A DNA stretch of 64,000 nucleotides from Valencia hispanica (Eukaryota > Chordata > Actinopteri > Cyprinodontiformes > Valenciidae), in assembly GCA_963556495.2 (NCBI GenBank), contig OY747721.1, positions 12,092,649 through 12,156,648 on the forward strand. The letters run 5' to 3'. Below, piece by piece: positions 51,878-64,000 of this stretch. Under the pieces are notes generated by a model. That model was given only the letters and a program-made list of their open reading frames with translations. It was not told the DNA's origin and ran no database searches. The translations under genes and the position numbers were made by a program. Position 1 is the first letter of the stretch. The number at the start of each line of letters is the position of its first letter.

Positions 51878-53020
51878 TTCATTATTTTACTGGGATTTTA
51901 TGAGATAGACCAACACAAATTTGTGGATACTTGTAAAGTGAAAGAAAAAATATTTATGATTCAACCAAAAATCTGAAGTACAATAGGTATTTGTATAACA
52001 CTCCAATGTAAAATCCAGAACAACCACTCCCCTAAACAGTAAAGAGAGTCCACCTGTTTGTAATTTAGTTTCAGTATAAATCAAGCTGTTCTGTGAAAGC
52101 CTCAGAAGTTGGTGAGAGAGCATCCATGAACAAACATCATAACGTTCTGCTCGGAGATACAGGTGTAAAAAAGTTTTAAGCAGTGTTGGGTTATCATACT
52201 GACTGGTTGGGCAAGGAGAGCACGTCTTAAAGCTGCAGTCCGGACAATATATTTCTGTATCAAAGTTTTATAAATCTTTGAAATGATGGTGGGGTTCAAT
52301 ACTATGATAAACGGCTAGTGCTCCACAACATTTGTTATTCTTCCAAAGCCCAACCTACCTCCCATAGACCTCTATGCATTTCACACTGACCAGCAAATTC
52401 TTTTAGCCAATAGAATTCGAGTTTCCACCTTGTTGGCTGTCAATCAACTTGCATGCGCATTGCGCAAACCTGTAATGATGGCACACAGGCCGCTCCTGTT
52501 TACATTCGCCATGTTGGAAGAAAGTGTCAGTCGTGCAGAAGTCTCTCAGCTCTGAAATGTCCATAACAAAATACAATCGGGTGATGCCCGATAGTGCTTG
52601 CTGCTTTCTTCTTTGACCCGCTGTGACACCACAGGTGATGCGTGGGAGAGGAGGGGGGGTTTGGGAGGGGCCTTGGTAGTGGAATTCAGAAAAATCTCTC
52701 TTTTCCTCAAATACTCCGGACAGCAGCTGCTTTAAGTGGGAGAATCTCTAGTTGGCACAACTGTTAGTCAAGAGAAAAAAGCCATTGTTGAAATAAATTC
52801 ACAGCAAGTCCTGTTAACTTTTTTCCCATAACACCCGTATGGGACACACCAAACGTGTGGAAAAAGGTGCTTTGGTTTAATATAGTGAAACATGGTGGTG
52901 GCAGTATAATGATGTGGGGATTCTTTTCTTTTCCAGGAACGGGGAAGCAGATCAGAACTGACGGGAAGACAGGCAGAGCTGAATACCAAATAATCCTGGA
53001 AGAAAACCTGTTGGACTCTG
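51878..53020 (+). pseudogene. Fragmented Tc1-like transposase, split by a MITE
   Basis: The left part (51878-52222) has tactgggattttatgagata and aagctgttctgtgaaagcct, ending in ggcaaggagagca. The right part resumes at gtgggagaatctctag and continues with transposase relics: VKHGGGSIMMWG type at about 52870-52925 and YQIILEENLLDS at about 52985-53018. Stops and frameshifts break the frame, and a stretch of the parent element between the halves is missing where the 52225-52736 MITE sits. The right end is cut off by a LINE at 53021. Both inverted termini are lost. Confidence 0.7.
52225..52736. mobile_element. Non-autonomous inverted-repeat transposon (MITE), family B
   Basis: The left end cttaaagctgcagtccggac and the right end, inverted, cttaaagcagctgctgtccg are matching terminal repeats with a small indel. 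The 512-bp interior has no ORF. It sits inside the Tc1-like relic. No clear target duplication is visible because the host element is deleted at the junction. Confidence 0.6.
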
Positions 53021-53500
53021 AGGTATTTATCCTCCCCAACCACCTCTACTTCTTCTCCCATGATGGAAATTGTGTTTGACTTATCCCTGATTCTTCTGAA
53101 ATCTACAATCATCTCCTTTGTTTTATTCACGTTCATGGTAAGACGATTGTTTCCACACCATGTTACAAAGCGGAGTCATCTGAGTATTTCTGCAGATGAC
53201 AGGTCTCTGATTTGTACTGGAAGTCTGAGGTGACAGTGGGCTGGTTGAACTCCACAGGGATAAGCAAACTGCAGCGGGTCCTGATATGTTCTTGTTTTGT
53301 TTACTCAGGTGAGTCTCCAGGACCTTCATGATGTGGGATGTCAGGGCAACAGGTCTATAGTCATTGATGACAGATGGGTGAGTTCTCTTTGATACTGGGA
53401 AAAGGCATGATGTCTTCCACCACACTGGAACCTTCTCTTGGGTTAGGCTAAGGTTAAAGAGGGGCTACAGAATCCCACAGAGCTGCTCTGCACAGGCTTT
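53021..53500 (-). pseudogene. L2/CR1-like LINE reverse-transcriptase fragment
   Basis: On the minus strand, SVINDYRPVALTSHIMKVLE (about 53310-53375) is the conserved RT fingers motif of L2/CR1-type LINEs, and MNVNKTKEMIVDFRR (about 53090-53135) is a downstream RT segment. The catalytic F/YADD block between them is missing through an internal deletion. The frame is also broken. It abuts the Tc1 relic and probably inserted into it. Confidence 0.72.
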
Positions 53501-55060
53501 CAGGACTGACTGTGACTAAACGTGATACTTCACTATACACTGTATATTTAAGGTAAATAAAACAAATCACACATTATAAATGAATCCCTCTGCTGTTCTT
53601 CCTTTAAACTTGGCCTCCCCACCAAGTGATGGATATCAGCTCTGATCTCAGTCTTTCAGTCAAGATTGGGAGTTCCTCATGAATTTGAGATACTCAAGGT
53701 GTCGGACAATGTCCTGCTAAAGGAAAAGTCACACAACAAACTTAACCCCTGACCTTTTCCCCCAATCAAAACCAAACTGGAAAGCAGATCTCGTGGTCAA
53801 ACATGGAGAAAAAAAGCTTCCTTTTGGACCGTGCTTTGTGTCCATGGAGAAAATTGGAAGCTTCCCTTTTCTTGCAGTCAAGTGAGGTGGACCCTACACA
53901 TCTCTGTTCTGTTAATGGGGAGGAGCTCCTTTCTTATTTTTGGTTGAGAGCCTCAGAGCATCTGATAGAAGGTACTTCCTCAAACAGGAAACAGGAGTCG
54001 CTATTGTGAGAGAAGAGAAAGAGGCAAAATGTGTCTGCTTCATTTTTCTGACAATGGGGATTTAATTAAAATCACAGCGAGAGTAGGTTGACCTTTTGGG
54101 CTGTTTTGAATGAAGAGTCATTATGTCCATTGTGTCTTTTTGAAAGTTTTGAGAAGTTTTGAGAGTATTTGTCAGTAGAATTTCCAAGGTAAACAACATA
54201 ATTTAGAAAACTCATATTTTCTCTCCATCTTTCCAAAGAAGCAAATAAAATACAATTACTCATACACTAAGCTCATTTGAACTTGACATTACTGCTCACT
54301 TGTGCACACATAATGTACAGTCTGTCTCTATTTAACGCTTTAAGTTCTTGGAGAGGTCCGACCGCATCTTTAACATTGGTTACCAAGCGACACAACCAAG
54401 CCATGACCTTGAGTCAAACAAGTCGCTTCTCCACATAAATCGGTGCGACGTCGTGTTCATTTGGTCGAGGTTTTATTAACAGCCTGTTGATAAGACTTTT
54501 TGTGCAAAATGAGTAAATAAAAGCTAAACATCATACAAGGTTAAGCTGAGAGCAAGTTAGAGTGGATGCAAAGGATAATTTCCGAGCTGTCTCATATTAC
54601 TGTTATGTTTTAACAATATAAGCAGGGGAACGGTATCCAATCACTTGATCAGTGTGTGAAATATATCCACTTTTATATAAATTCACCTGTTATGAAAAAA
54701 ACAATGAGGCTCTCTGTGTTTTGTTAAACCGATGTGATGAAACCGAGGCTTTTATTTTGTTATCTATTGAAAGAAAATATATGAGGAAGGTAGGGTATGA
54801 CCTCAATGTGGGAGACAACAATATTTTTTCACTTTTTTGCACAATATAGAGAACTAAGAATAATACTTTGCTATGAATGCATGTAAATGTAAAATATTGG
54901 GGAAAAACAGATAGTTCTCAGCTTAATATTGCTGGAAATGAACAAGAACACTATGCATGTATCAGTATGTGCAGATTATGCAGAGTGTGGATAAAAAACA
55001 ATTTTATCACAGTACCACAATTATTTGTTTGCCTGCTGTTAACATACCCACCTTTACCAG
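53501..55060. other. Intergenic sequence, no gene recognised
   Basis: Unique AT-rich sequence. A short unusual block at 54340-54480 (ggtccgaccgcatctttaac ... gtgcgacgtcgtgttcattt) is CpG-richer than its surroundings, but no function is visible. Confidence 0.55.
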
Positions 55061-55560
55061 TATGTCACTTCTTGGTCTTCCCCTATGATGTTTTACAAGG
55101 TCCAAGCACATGGAGAAAGATCTTTGACTATTCTTCTTTTTCTAAAACTCTCGTTCTCTCATATCCTCTCTTCTCTTTAGCTCACCCTACAGGTTTTCTA
55201 AAGGATTTAGATCCGGGGACATAGATGGCCATAAAAGAAGGTTGGTGTTACTGTATGCTATGTGAACCATTTCTGGGTCAATTTGGTCATATGTTTGACA
55301 TCATTTTCTTCAGATGTTTTATCCAAAATTTTCTGGTACATGTAAGAGTAAGTGATGCCACACTCCAAAACAACTAACTCTTCTCTTTGTTTCATGCCAG
55401 CTCCACCTGGAGTGCCAAAAAGCTCACTGTTCTTCTCATCTGACCAGAGCTCAGTCCTTCAGCCGTTTCTAGGCAACTCTTCACACTTTTCGTACCTTCC
55501 TCAGATTCTCAGCTCAATTTAGGTCTGGACTTTGACTGAACTCCAAACCAAGACCAAGAA
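55060..55560. mobile_element. Eroded Tc1-like relic (second family)
   Basis: Phrases aaaggatttagatccgggga, catagatggccataaaagaa and catctgaccagagctcagtc match inverted Tc1-like transposase text. No termini found. Confidence 0.45.
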
Positions 55561-57299
55561 TGCATTTAATTCTGATCAGGACATTTCATACTTCACAAGC
55601 AATCAAGTGCAGAACTCAGTTTTAAGTCGTATATAATGGTTGTCAGATATCCCAGAAGAAAAAAGTTGTTCCCAGGTTATGTCAGCAACAAGCTGCAAGA
55701 ACAGAATGATGTCCTGTTTTAGATCCTCTTGACTTTTGTGAAAGTGAAATCTACATTTCCTGTTCCACAATTGTGCTTCAAACTTGCCATAAGTCAACAG
55801 TCAAAATAAATTTCTAAAGGATATGTCTGCAATGGGACCAGGAACAAGTGATAAGAATTTGGGGGTGATCGGAAAGCCGCCATTACTGAAAAAGTAATTT
55901 TCATGAACAACTATTCAACTAATAATGATGTCAGTGTGAATCCAACTGCTAAATATGTGTTTTCACGGTAAAGGAATCTAAAAAAGCTAGAATTAGATCG
56001 CAACATTGGAGGGGGGGCTGAGCTGACTTGCCGGATGTCTGCGCTCTCAGCAATTTTCTAGTTTGTTTGGGGTTTTTTTGTTCAAAAATGATGGAAAAAT
56101 CAAATGTTAAACAAACAAACAAAAAGAAACAACAAAACACAACTTTTTATCGCCATTTTTCTTTTTGCTGAAATGCTCTTTGTTGTCAATGCAACACACA
56201 CTCTTTGCTCACAGCTGCTCTCAAAGGTCCATCAGCCCTTTGTTCTAGTTCTCAACTGATGGAGGGGTGGGAGTGTAAAAAGTTTAAGGGCATACTTGAT
56301 TCAAATATTGATCACCTCTTAGGTATTTGCTTTTTCCCAAAATTGATTCCAAAAACATCATCCTAATCACACAGACAGATCTGTGTTATAGGCAGATCAG
56401 ATGTGGTGCGGTCATGTAATGAACACCCCAAAGCTTCAGTGTTTTGACTGGAGCCCTCATGGTCTCCTTCGAAGCCCCTAATTGAGAAATTAATGCAGAA
56501 AAATCAATTGGCATAAAGTTTTCTGTCCGATACGCTCCTGAAGGCTTCAAGTGAGGAAGAATCAATGCTTTCCACATGGGTGGCTGAGCAGCTCCCTTAC
56601 TCTTTTGTTTACGTGCTCATAGCTGGAGGTTTTCCGATATATGAATTGCAAATGAAATAAACATTAATGAGTTTTTCACCTTTTCACCATCCCATGTGCT
56701 ATCTGATGCAGGTTTCAGGGCATGAAATCTTGAATTTAACTACCGCTTAGGTGTTACATGGGCTTTCTAGAACTGGGGACGTATTACTTAGAAACTGCGG
56801 CCTTCACCAGCAACACTTTTGAGCTTAGCCTTATTTACACTTCAAAATGGGGATCTTTTAGCAGTCTGTGATCATCTGTGGCATTGTAGGTGGATGAATC
56901 AGCCTGTTCTGTGCATCCCTTTCGCCCTGAGGACGCCATGCGTATTTAGGGCCATTTAAAAGCTCTGCACATCATCCTCGTCATGTCAATAAAAAAGACG
57001 CAACCTTGAATTCCCTTTGACACGACTATCTTTTTCCAGTCCAGGGTGCATCACCTTGTTGGGACTCGAGGCAGGAGGTGGAATGGAGAACTTAGGGCCA
57101 CAGCAGACATAAGACAGCTGCTTTTTTCCCCCCTCAATCTTACGGTCATGAGCAGGGGAAGGTGGGCATTTACTCGTGGTTGGTGGATGGGTGGAAAACG
57201 AATGCCGTGTTCCTCTTTGTGCTCGTTAACCACCTTCCAAATTCATCATAAGCCCGGGGATCAGATCACAGTAATATTTGATCAATATTAATAAGGATA

Positions 57300-57660
57300 G
57301 GCAAACTCCTCCAGTAATTACCACAGTCTCCGGTCTTTGATTTGGACCATTACTAACGCCTCTGCATCTTTAGATTAAAAAAAAGCGACCCCCTTTTATT
57401 TTGTAACATTAAATCCCGACATGCATCTTCTAAAAGCTCTAATAAGACAAAGATAAGATTTGCATCCCCATACAAGTGTCTTTTTCAATTGATTAGGAAG
57501 CCGCCATTGATGTGTGAGAAATTGATGTTTTCCTCTGTTCTTAAGGGCGGCTAATAGAAGGGGCGGGCTTTGAGGAGGAGACTGCCACTTTGATCTTCAA
57601 TCAGTAAAAAATCCCACTTCTTCTTTGTCAGGCTATATTTGGTAAATAACAGTGACAATC
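57300..57660. promoter_or_regulatory. Candidate upstream regulatory element with TCF/LEF cores
   Basis: CTTTGAT at 57335-57341 and CTTTGATC at 57588-57595 are TCF/LEF cores in a unique, low-repeat stretch with ccagtaattaccacagtc and ttcaattgattaggaagc. It lies 13.5 kb upstream of tcf7l2. The function is inference. Confidence 0.28.
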
Positions 57661-58430
57661 TGCGGGGGCCTAGAAACAGAAAAGAGAAAGGGAGAGGGAA
57701 AGTGGATGTGTGGAAGCGATAAAGAGGGATTGGTGAGAGTGAGAGAAAAGGGCATAAATAGCTTGCTTGTTAAATTACAAAGTGAGATAAGATTACCCTA
57801 AATGCACCAAAGTTTTGCATGACACCCTCTGGTGCTGTCACCTCAGATGGCCGACGTCAGCAAATATTTCCTGTACTCTTTGCTTGAGTGACGCTACATC
57901 ACGACATAAACGGCAGCCCTCTAATTAGGCTCTATGAAAAACAACAGGTGGATGTGAGAAAAGTAATAAATCAGTCTGCAGATACGGCTGCCAAAAGGCC
58001 TGTTGGCCTGTAGGTCTCTGTTTTTTTTAAAACTTCTTCTTGATGCATCTGCAAAAACTGATGGTTGGCGGACACGCACTCTGAACAGATGCGCAAGACA
58101 TTTTGTACGTCCCACGCATATTTGTGCAGCACATCATTGCTGTCTGGCACTTTTTATTCAGATTCTAAGTCATGTTGATCGTGCCTATACAGACCAATAA
58201 TTGGTAACAGTGCCATGTGCTATGGGATGCAATAAATATAGATACAGAGTGAAAAGGGGCTTTTTCAAATGTCACTTGCAGACAGGACGAAGATAAAGAT
58301 GAGATGCCATTAAGTTCTTTTCTCTCGCACTCTGAGAAATATTGATTCTGTTTCCATTTCTATTGATTTAGATAGAAAGATTGTCACACCTTTCCCTGTT
58401 AGACCAGCAGTTGTTAATCTTCACATAGCA

Positions 58431-59185
58431 CAGTGTTTCTCAAACTTTTTTTTATCATTCCCCACTTTGGACAAAGGAGCATACACAAGCCGCCCATGCT
58501 TTTATCGCCCCAACAGAATGGTGACCACGCCTGATTTTTAAAGTGTTTTATTTATTTAAATAGCCGAGTTAGTCTACAAGTTTTTTAGGGTATAAATTAG
58601 TTGGAAAAAGGGGTTGCGCACTGGTATAAAACCGGCTCAGAAATATATGCTGTCAGTAGTTGCTACATGTAGAACTTCAGCTCACAGTTGGAGAAAATAA
58701 AAGTTCTAGTTTTATCAAATTTACAAAGCTTTCAAAAGTTCTATAAAAATAAAAATAAAAATAAAATAAATAAAGAGCAAGATACTCATCCCTGTATTTC
58801 CTCCGTGGTTGACCTTGTGACTTCTCTGATTCTGAAACGTTCCCTGATCTTTTTAGATATTTGTACATTTTGTAGGTGGAATCTCAGATAATGAGGCTAT
58901 TTCAGCTTGTTTTGTTCTGCTGCGATATATTTCAACGTCAAACTCCCAGCCCGATGTTCCAGGTCCCGGTTCTGTTTATAATGATGATCACAATTGCTAA
59001 TTTATTTGAGTGTGTTTAATTTTGTGAGAGGGGGGAGTTGGTTGATTTAATTTACAGTGCAGTGAAACATTCACAACGACAGAATCTAGGGGGGGAAACT
59101 ATTTAAATCCCATTGATGTCACGCCCCACCTGCAATACCTCTGCGCCCCACTAGTGGGGCTCGCCCCATAGTTTGAGAAACACTG
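58431..59185. mobile_element. Non-autonomous hAT element with exact 8-bp target duplication
   Basis: The element starts cagtgtttctcaaac and ends gtttgagaaacactg, perfect 15-bp inverted termini. The flanking 8-mer acatagca is identical on both sides (58423-58430 and 59186-59193). This is the signature of the hAT superfamily. The 755-bp interior holds no transposase frame. Confidence 0.88.
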
Positions 59186-59224
59186 ACATAGCACTATATT
59201 TGTATCAACCTGTCCTGTTGTGAA

Positions 59225-59440
59225 TTTTGTTTTTCCAGCTGCATGGTTGCAACTGCTGCCTTACAGCAAAACGTTTCTGGATTTGATTCCCTGTTTGTCG
59301 TCTTTCATTCGTTAGCATGTTCTCCCTGTGCATGCGTAGCTGTTAGGTAGATTGGTCTCTCTAAATTGCCCTTAGGAATGAGTGTTTGGTTTGGTTGTTT
59401 GTCCTGTGATGGACTGGTGCCTCTCACCCAATTAATGGCA
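59225..59440 (+). repeat. Dispersed fish repeat
   Basis: Carries gcatgttctccctgtgcatg, ttggtctctctaaattgccc and tgtcctgtgatggactggtg, a phrase set seen very often in teleost genomes. Boundaries are approximate. Confidence 0.5.
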
Positions 59441-59557
59441 GCATTCTGCTGTGGGGATGTTTTTTGGAAACTTGACTTCTCAAAGGATAGATGACTGCAA
59501 GAATCTAAAAAGATATCCTTCATTAGAACCTGCTCCAGGACGCTTTGGACTTAACAG

Positions 59558-60275
59558 GGACATATCATGAAAATTCCACTTTTTTAGCCCTTAAATGCTT
59601 TGTGTAGTGAATTTAGAGTGTCTAGGAGTGCACAAAGCATACATTTGTCACTCCATGTGTTGTGGAGATGTTTTTGTAAAATGTATTGGGTCATATTTTT
59701 TAAGCCTTCATTTTTCTCTATTATCCATTACGTTTTTTGAACTATTACGTCACAGTACTTGCATTGGAACTGCCAAACTTGGTCATAGATTTCCGCCTAA
59801 ACGCTGAGCGAATCCGCCATCTTTATTTCTCGCCGTAAGTTTGTAGTCCAAGTTTAGGTATGCCGAAAGTCTTCATCGTCTTCATTTTCCTCTCGCTCAT
59901 GGTCAGACTGGCTCAAACATGTACGGCTGGATGGACAACTCTGCTGACATAAAAAAAAAAGAATTGATGAATAAAGAGTTCCTGCAGTGCTAAGTTGCCG
60001 GTTCTTGATCAAACTACAAAAATGGCTGAGTGGAAGGTTCAGCGACCTGGAGGGCGGCGTGGTATGCAGCACTTCCTACACATTTAAAGGGACCGCACCA
60101 AAACGAGTCATTCTGCAAACCCTGTTCAGACACCTCTGAACAGGGATAGAAGAGGAGCCTATAGAACTACTATAATAAAAAATTCCGACCTAATAACTGC
60201 AGTTCCCCTATATTTAGACCACAACTAAATGATTTAGATGTAAAAAGGAAGAATTTAAAAGCATGATATGTCCAC
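59558..60275. mobile_element. Non-autonomous inverted-repeat transposon (hAT-like)
   Basis: The left end gggacatatcatgaaaa and the right end, inverted, gtggacatatcatgc match over 12 bp. Flanking 8-mers cttaacag (59550-59557) and tttaacag (60276-60283) agree at 7 of 8 positions. 718 bp, without transposase. Confidence 0.65.
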
Positions 60276-60283
60276 TTTAACAG

Positions 60284-63060
60284 TGGGCCAAAGGTTCATC
60301 TTCTAACAGCACAACTACTCTTTGTACACAGGAAAGATGACTGAGTGACTTTGGAATAACTCAGGGAATCATCGTTGAATGCCCAGAAACAGCCTACACT
60401 TGAACCTGATTTATTATCACCAGGGAAATCTGAAAATGGCTGTGAAGGGATGCTCCAAATCTGACTTGTTGGACCTTGAAAGGTTGGGGAGAAACTGCAT
60501 GAAAGTAGATTTTTTAAGCCAACTTTCATGTCAATCTTGGTTGCCCAGGCCATCAGCTGCTCAGTCAGCTCAATATTCCGGTTGTTGTGGCTCATACATT
60601 TACTGCTGCATCCCCTCAGTTGTCCTGACAACAGTATTAACATTCTCTTAATCAATCCTGGTGTGTCTTAGAAATGCTCCCAGTGGTATTTTGACTGTCA
60701 TTTCGGTTTGGCTATTTCCATACAGTGTCAGCTGTTTTGGGTTTTTTTTTGTCCAAACCAGAGCTCTGTTAAACAACTGTCAACATCATATTTTAAGACC
60801 AAAAATACACAAAACACTTAAAAGAGGAACGAAGTGGTGAGATATGTTCTTTAGGCCTATGCAAAGAAACTGCCACTTGAAACACATGTCTGGCTGTATG
60901 AGCCTTAGCAACAACAGCGGCAATCAATAATTGACAATAAATTTTTCACAGGACTGTGGAGAAATTCTAACTCTTCGTTTATCATTCATTTAAGTTGTCA
61001 ATCATATAATAAATGTTTTAAAGGAGCAGGGTTTGTCAAAACAATACAAAAGTTACGTAGCACATTTTTAGTGCAAAAAAATAACTAAAGCTGCACAAAA
61101 ATCAATGCGAAGCATGAAAAGGTTTAATTGTGAAAGCTTGATAAGCTAAAAATCCTACAGTTTAGTTACAAGAGACGGGAGCTACAGCGGTTGGTTGTAC
61201 AAGCAGGGAGCTGGAGACGAGGCCAGAAACCAAGGGAGCTTGGTGGGAGGCTGTGGAGATGCTTGGGGCTGGCTCCAGGCAGAGGAGACAGCGGCAAAGA
61301 TTTGGAGGCCTGGGATCAACGGAAACAAAACAAAAAAAGCTCAATAAACCCCAATGGATGAAAGGGAGAAAGCCTAAAATGCCTTCAATACATGCAAACA
61401 CTCATTTATGACCTTGAAATAACAAATGGGTTGATTGGGCAATTTTAATATCAACTAACATGAGGATGAACCTGAAATAAAGGGCATATCCAGAATTATT
61501 TGTATTTACTTGCCACTCTTAGGTGTTAAATCATGCACATGGGGGAAGTGTGTACAATAAGGAATGAAACTATTGCTGAGTTACTTTACAAAGAGGATAA
61601 TAACACTCACAGTTCATAGTAGAAATATCCCACCACTGTTTTTAGGTTTAGAAACTGCAGATTAAAGACAGATTTGATCAAATATGAAGCGATCTGTTTG
61701 TAGATGATCAACAACACAACAAGTAAGACTGTGGTATCAAAAATCTGGCAGGAGATGCAATGAATATTCCTGTTTTAATGATCCTCTCTCTTAATGCATT
61801 CATTACAATATTTTTATAATGCTTTATTTATTTAACCAAGTTGATATGTGCTTGTAAGATTTCCAAATTCCATGACCGAATGACCTCCCCACAGTGTAAT
61901 CACAGTGTTGTATTGATTTTGTAATTTGTGAGTGAGTCATGAATATGGATTGAAGGGAAAAGGCTGAAGCAAAAACAGCATTTTAGACAGAAAGCACACA
62001 GCAGACGAGTCTGACTTTATTCCTTCCTCAAACTGAGAGGAGAGAAGGTTGCAGAAAGTGTCAAGGTGCCGCCGCAGCTGAGAGGTTCCGGTGAGGACGG
62101 AGGGGGGATTTGTGTAGTGGTTACTGGCTCACTGAAGCCTCTGACCCGGGGAACAGCAGCCGCTCAAACGTAACTTGAGCCAAAAAAGTATACATAAGAG
62201 GCTCTTTTCTTCCAGCCCACATACATGAAAAGTTGTGCTGCTTCACTCAGTCTAAAGATGGCTCGTTTCTCCAAACATCTCAAAGCCCAAACGATTCAAC
62301 ATAAAATCCACACAAGCAGCCAATGTCCCAAAAAGAAAGGTAAAAAAAATGAGGGGCTTGCACTTAGAACAAATCAGTTCTTTCTCTCCCAAGTTAGCCA
62401 AACTGAAACTGCTGCACAAAGACAGAGAAAATGCAAAGACAAAACTTTGTCGTCTTTCATGGGGAATAAAAATTTCAGGAGAGCTGTTGATCTCCGATCC
62501 CTGCAGGTCCATTAGTGGCCCCCCTGCGCCCCTGCCGCCACGGGAGAGGGGTAAAAAACCTGTGTCACAAAGTCTGTTTTCTAACAGAGCCTCATCAGCA
62601 TATTTGAATAATACATAGTGCTTATAAGCATATTAAATGGAGAGTGGCCACGCGTCATTTGAAGACAGAGATTAGACCTTCCCAGTTAATTATAAAGATG
62701 TCAAGTGTCAGTGGGTGAACCCAAGCCCCAAGGTCGCCCCCTTTAGTTTGGTGATTATATGCACAAACTATAGATAAAGTGTCATCATACAGGCTATTAA
62801 GGTGCTGAGGCTTAAAGAGACGCTTCCCCTTGACTTTATTACTATGCAGAATATGTCAAGGGAATAAAACGAGACCAAGCACTCTTAATGGTTTCTGAAA
62901 CAGCTACCACACTCAGCTTCATGCATTTTGGGAAAAAAGGGTATTAATAGAAAGGTTTGGTTGATGCTAACTTGCTAAATTAGCTGGCTTAGAACTTTAG
63001 GGTTCTGTTATCTTTTGAGTTTAAATGCCCTTGACTGAGACATTAGAAGCATGAAGGCTT
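60284..63060. other. Intergenic sequence, no gene recognised
   Basis: No exon of a recognisable gene was seen. The block 62560-62830 (agcatatttgaataatacat, cagttaattataaagatgtc) is low in repeats and may be a conserved non-coding element. The rest is AT-rich unique DNA. Confidence 0.55.
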
Positions 63061-63785
63061 GCAGTGCCAGTCAAAAGTTCACTTACACTTAACATCCCTA
63101 TAAAGATTTTACCTTTTATTTTTCAAGTTGATTTGATAATACAGAATAAAATTTTGTTTTAAAAACAAAAACTATGTGCACAGATCAGATTTTTATTGTA
63201 GACCTATTTTGGAAAATGTCCTTCAGCAATTTGTGGGGAAATTGTATGTTTTTCTCTGTTGCCATCAACAGCCTTCTGTCATAATTCTGGTTGGACATTA
63301 AACCACTGATCTTATAAGAAAATATCAAATTTATTTAATTTAGTTGTTTTCCTTTAGTAGGACTGAGGAGTGCCTTTATGTTAGCCCATTTTTTCCCATT
63401 AAACTCCAGTGCTGGTTTTATGTTCAGGACAATTTTCCTGTCAGTTCAAGTAATTTTATTCAAGTTGCACCCAAGTTTTAACCCACTAGTTGTTTGTTTG
63501 AGATGAGGTTAAAGAATTCGAAAGTAGTCCTTAAATATTTTAAGCACTTTGTGCACTCCACTAGTACAAACAGAACAAATTGGCCCCACGGCATGATGCT
63601 GTCACCCCCATGCTTGACAGCTGGTACTGTGTTCATTAGTTTGTGAGCTTCACCTTGACACCACCACACAATCTTCCTGCCATTGTGGTAAAAAAAAGCT
63701 CAATTATTATCTCGCCTGACCATTTCCTTGTAGAGGACATTTGGCTTGTCCATTTTTACAGATGTAGATTTCATTTCGGATCACA
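63061..63785 (-). mobile_element. Degraded Tc1-like transposon
   Basis: The left end gcagtgccagtcaaaagttc is a Tc1-family terminal repeat. On the minus strand AVKHGGDSIMPWG (about 63589-63630) is a transposase relic. The right end is missing, replaced by the MITE that begins at about 63790. Confidence 0.65.
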
Positions 63786-63789
63786 ATAG

Positions 63790-64000
63790 GCAATTCCACT
63801 ATTTGAACCTCAGGGTAATTTTACAGGACCTTCATGGTGTGTGCATGTCTCTACTTCACCGGGCCGGCCAACAGGGCCATTATCTGGGACATTTCAGGAA
63901 TCCACCGAGTACCAATCTCAGGGTATGAACTCAGAAATCTCTTGGTAGAGTTGCTGGGCAGGACTTGGCGTTAAGTCATGCTGACTGCTTGTAACTCAGA
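63790..64000 (-). mobile_element. MITE family A copy 2, cut by the window edge
   Basis: The left terminus ttccactatttgaacctcag resembles copy 1 at 17994. Its interior (accgagtaccaatctcaggg ... gacttggcgttaagtcatgc) is the reverse complement of the right half of copy 1. This copy therefore lies in the opposite orientation. Confidence 0.62.

Overview
This is eukaryotic, vertebrate nuclear DNA, almost certainly from a ray-finned (teleost) fish. It is AT-rich and mostly non-coding, with spliced exons, long dinucleotide arrays, and typical fish transposons: Tc1-like elements, hAT-type elements, an RTE/Rex3-type LINE tail ending in ATGG repeats, an L2-like LINE fragment and a SINE. Nothing looks bacterial or viral.

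One gene is clearly recognisable: tcf7l2 (TCF4), the HMG-box transcription factor at the end of canonical Wnt/beta-catenin signalling. It runs on the minus strand. Exon 1 (43631-43819) carries the start codon and the beta-catenin-binding domain. Exon 2 (43418-43484) and exon 3 (43083-43207) follow at short intervals. After an intron of about 35.3 kb comes a 102-bp exon (7685-7786) equivalent to human exon 5. The four exons join in frame to 161 codons with consensus splice sites. The rest of the gene (Groucho-binding region, HMG box, C-clamp) must lie beyond the left edge. The large intron corresponds to the one that carries the human type 2 diabetes association signal. The short alternative exon usually found just before the 102-bp exon was not found.

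Right of exon 1 lie the tcf7l2 promoter/5' UTR region (about 43820-44160) and then some 20 kb with no recognisable gene. The promoter region has a tight TCF/LEF site, an adjoining GCCGCC helper-like site and a PBX/MEIS-type decamer. The remaining 20 kb holds a GC-rich island (47.4-48.1 kb), degraded Tc1 elements, a nested Tc1/MITE/LINE cluster (51.9-53.5 kb), a hAT element with an exact 8-bp target duplication (58431-59185), and two further inverted-repeat elements.

The intron holds several low-repeat, homeodomain-site-rich stretches that look like conserved non-coding elements. Their conservation cannot be tested from this sequence alone. All family names rest on recognition of motifs, not on a database search. 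Repeat boundaries are approximate unless a target duplication or terminal repeat is stated.
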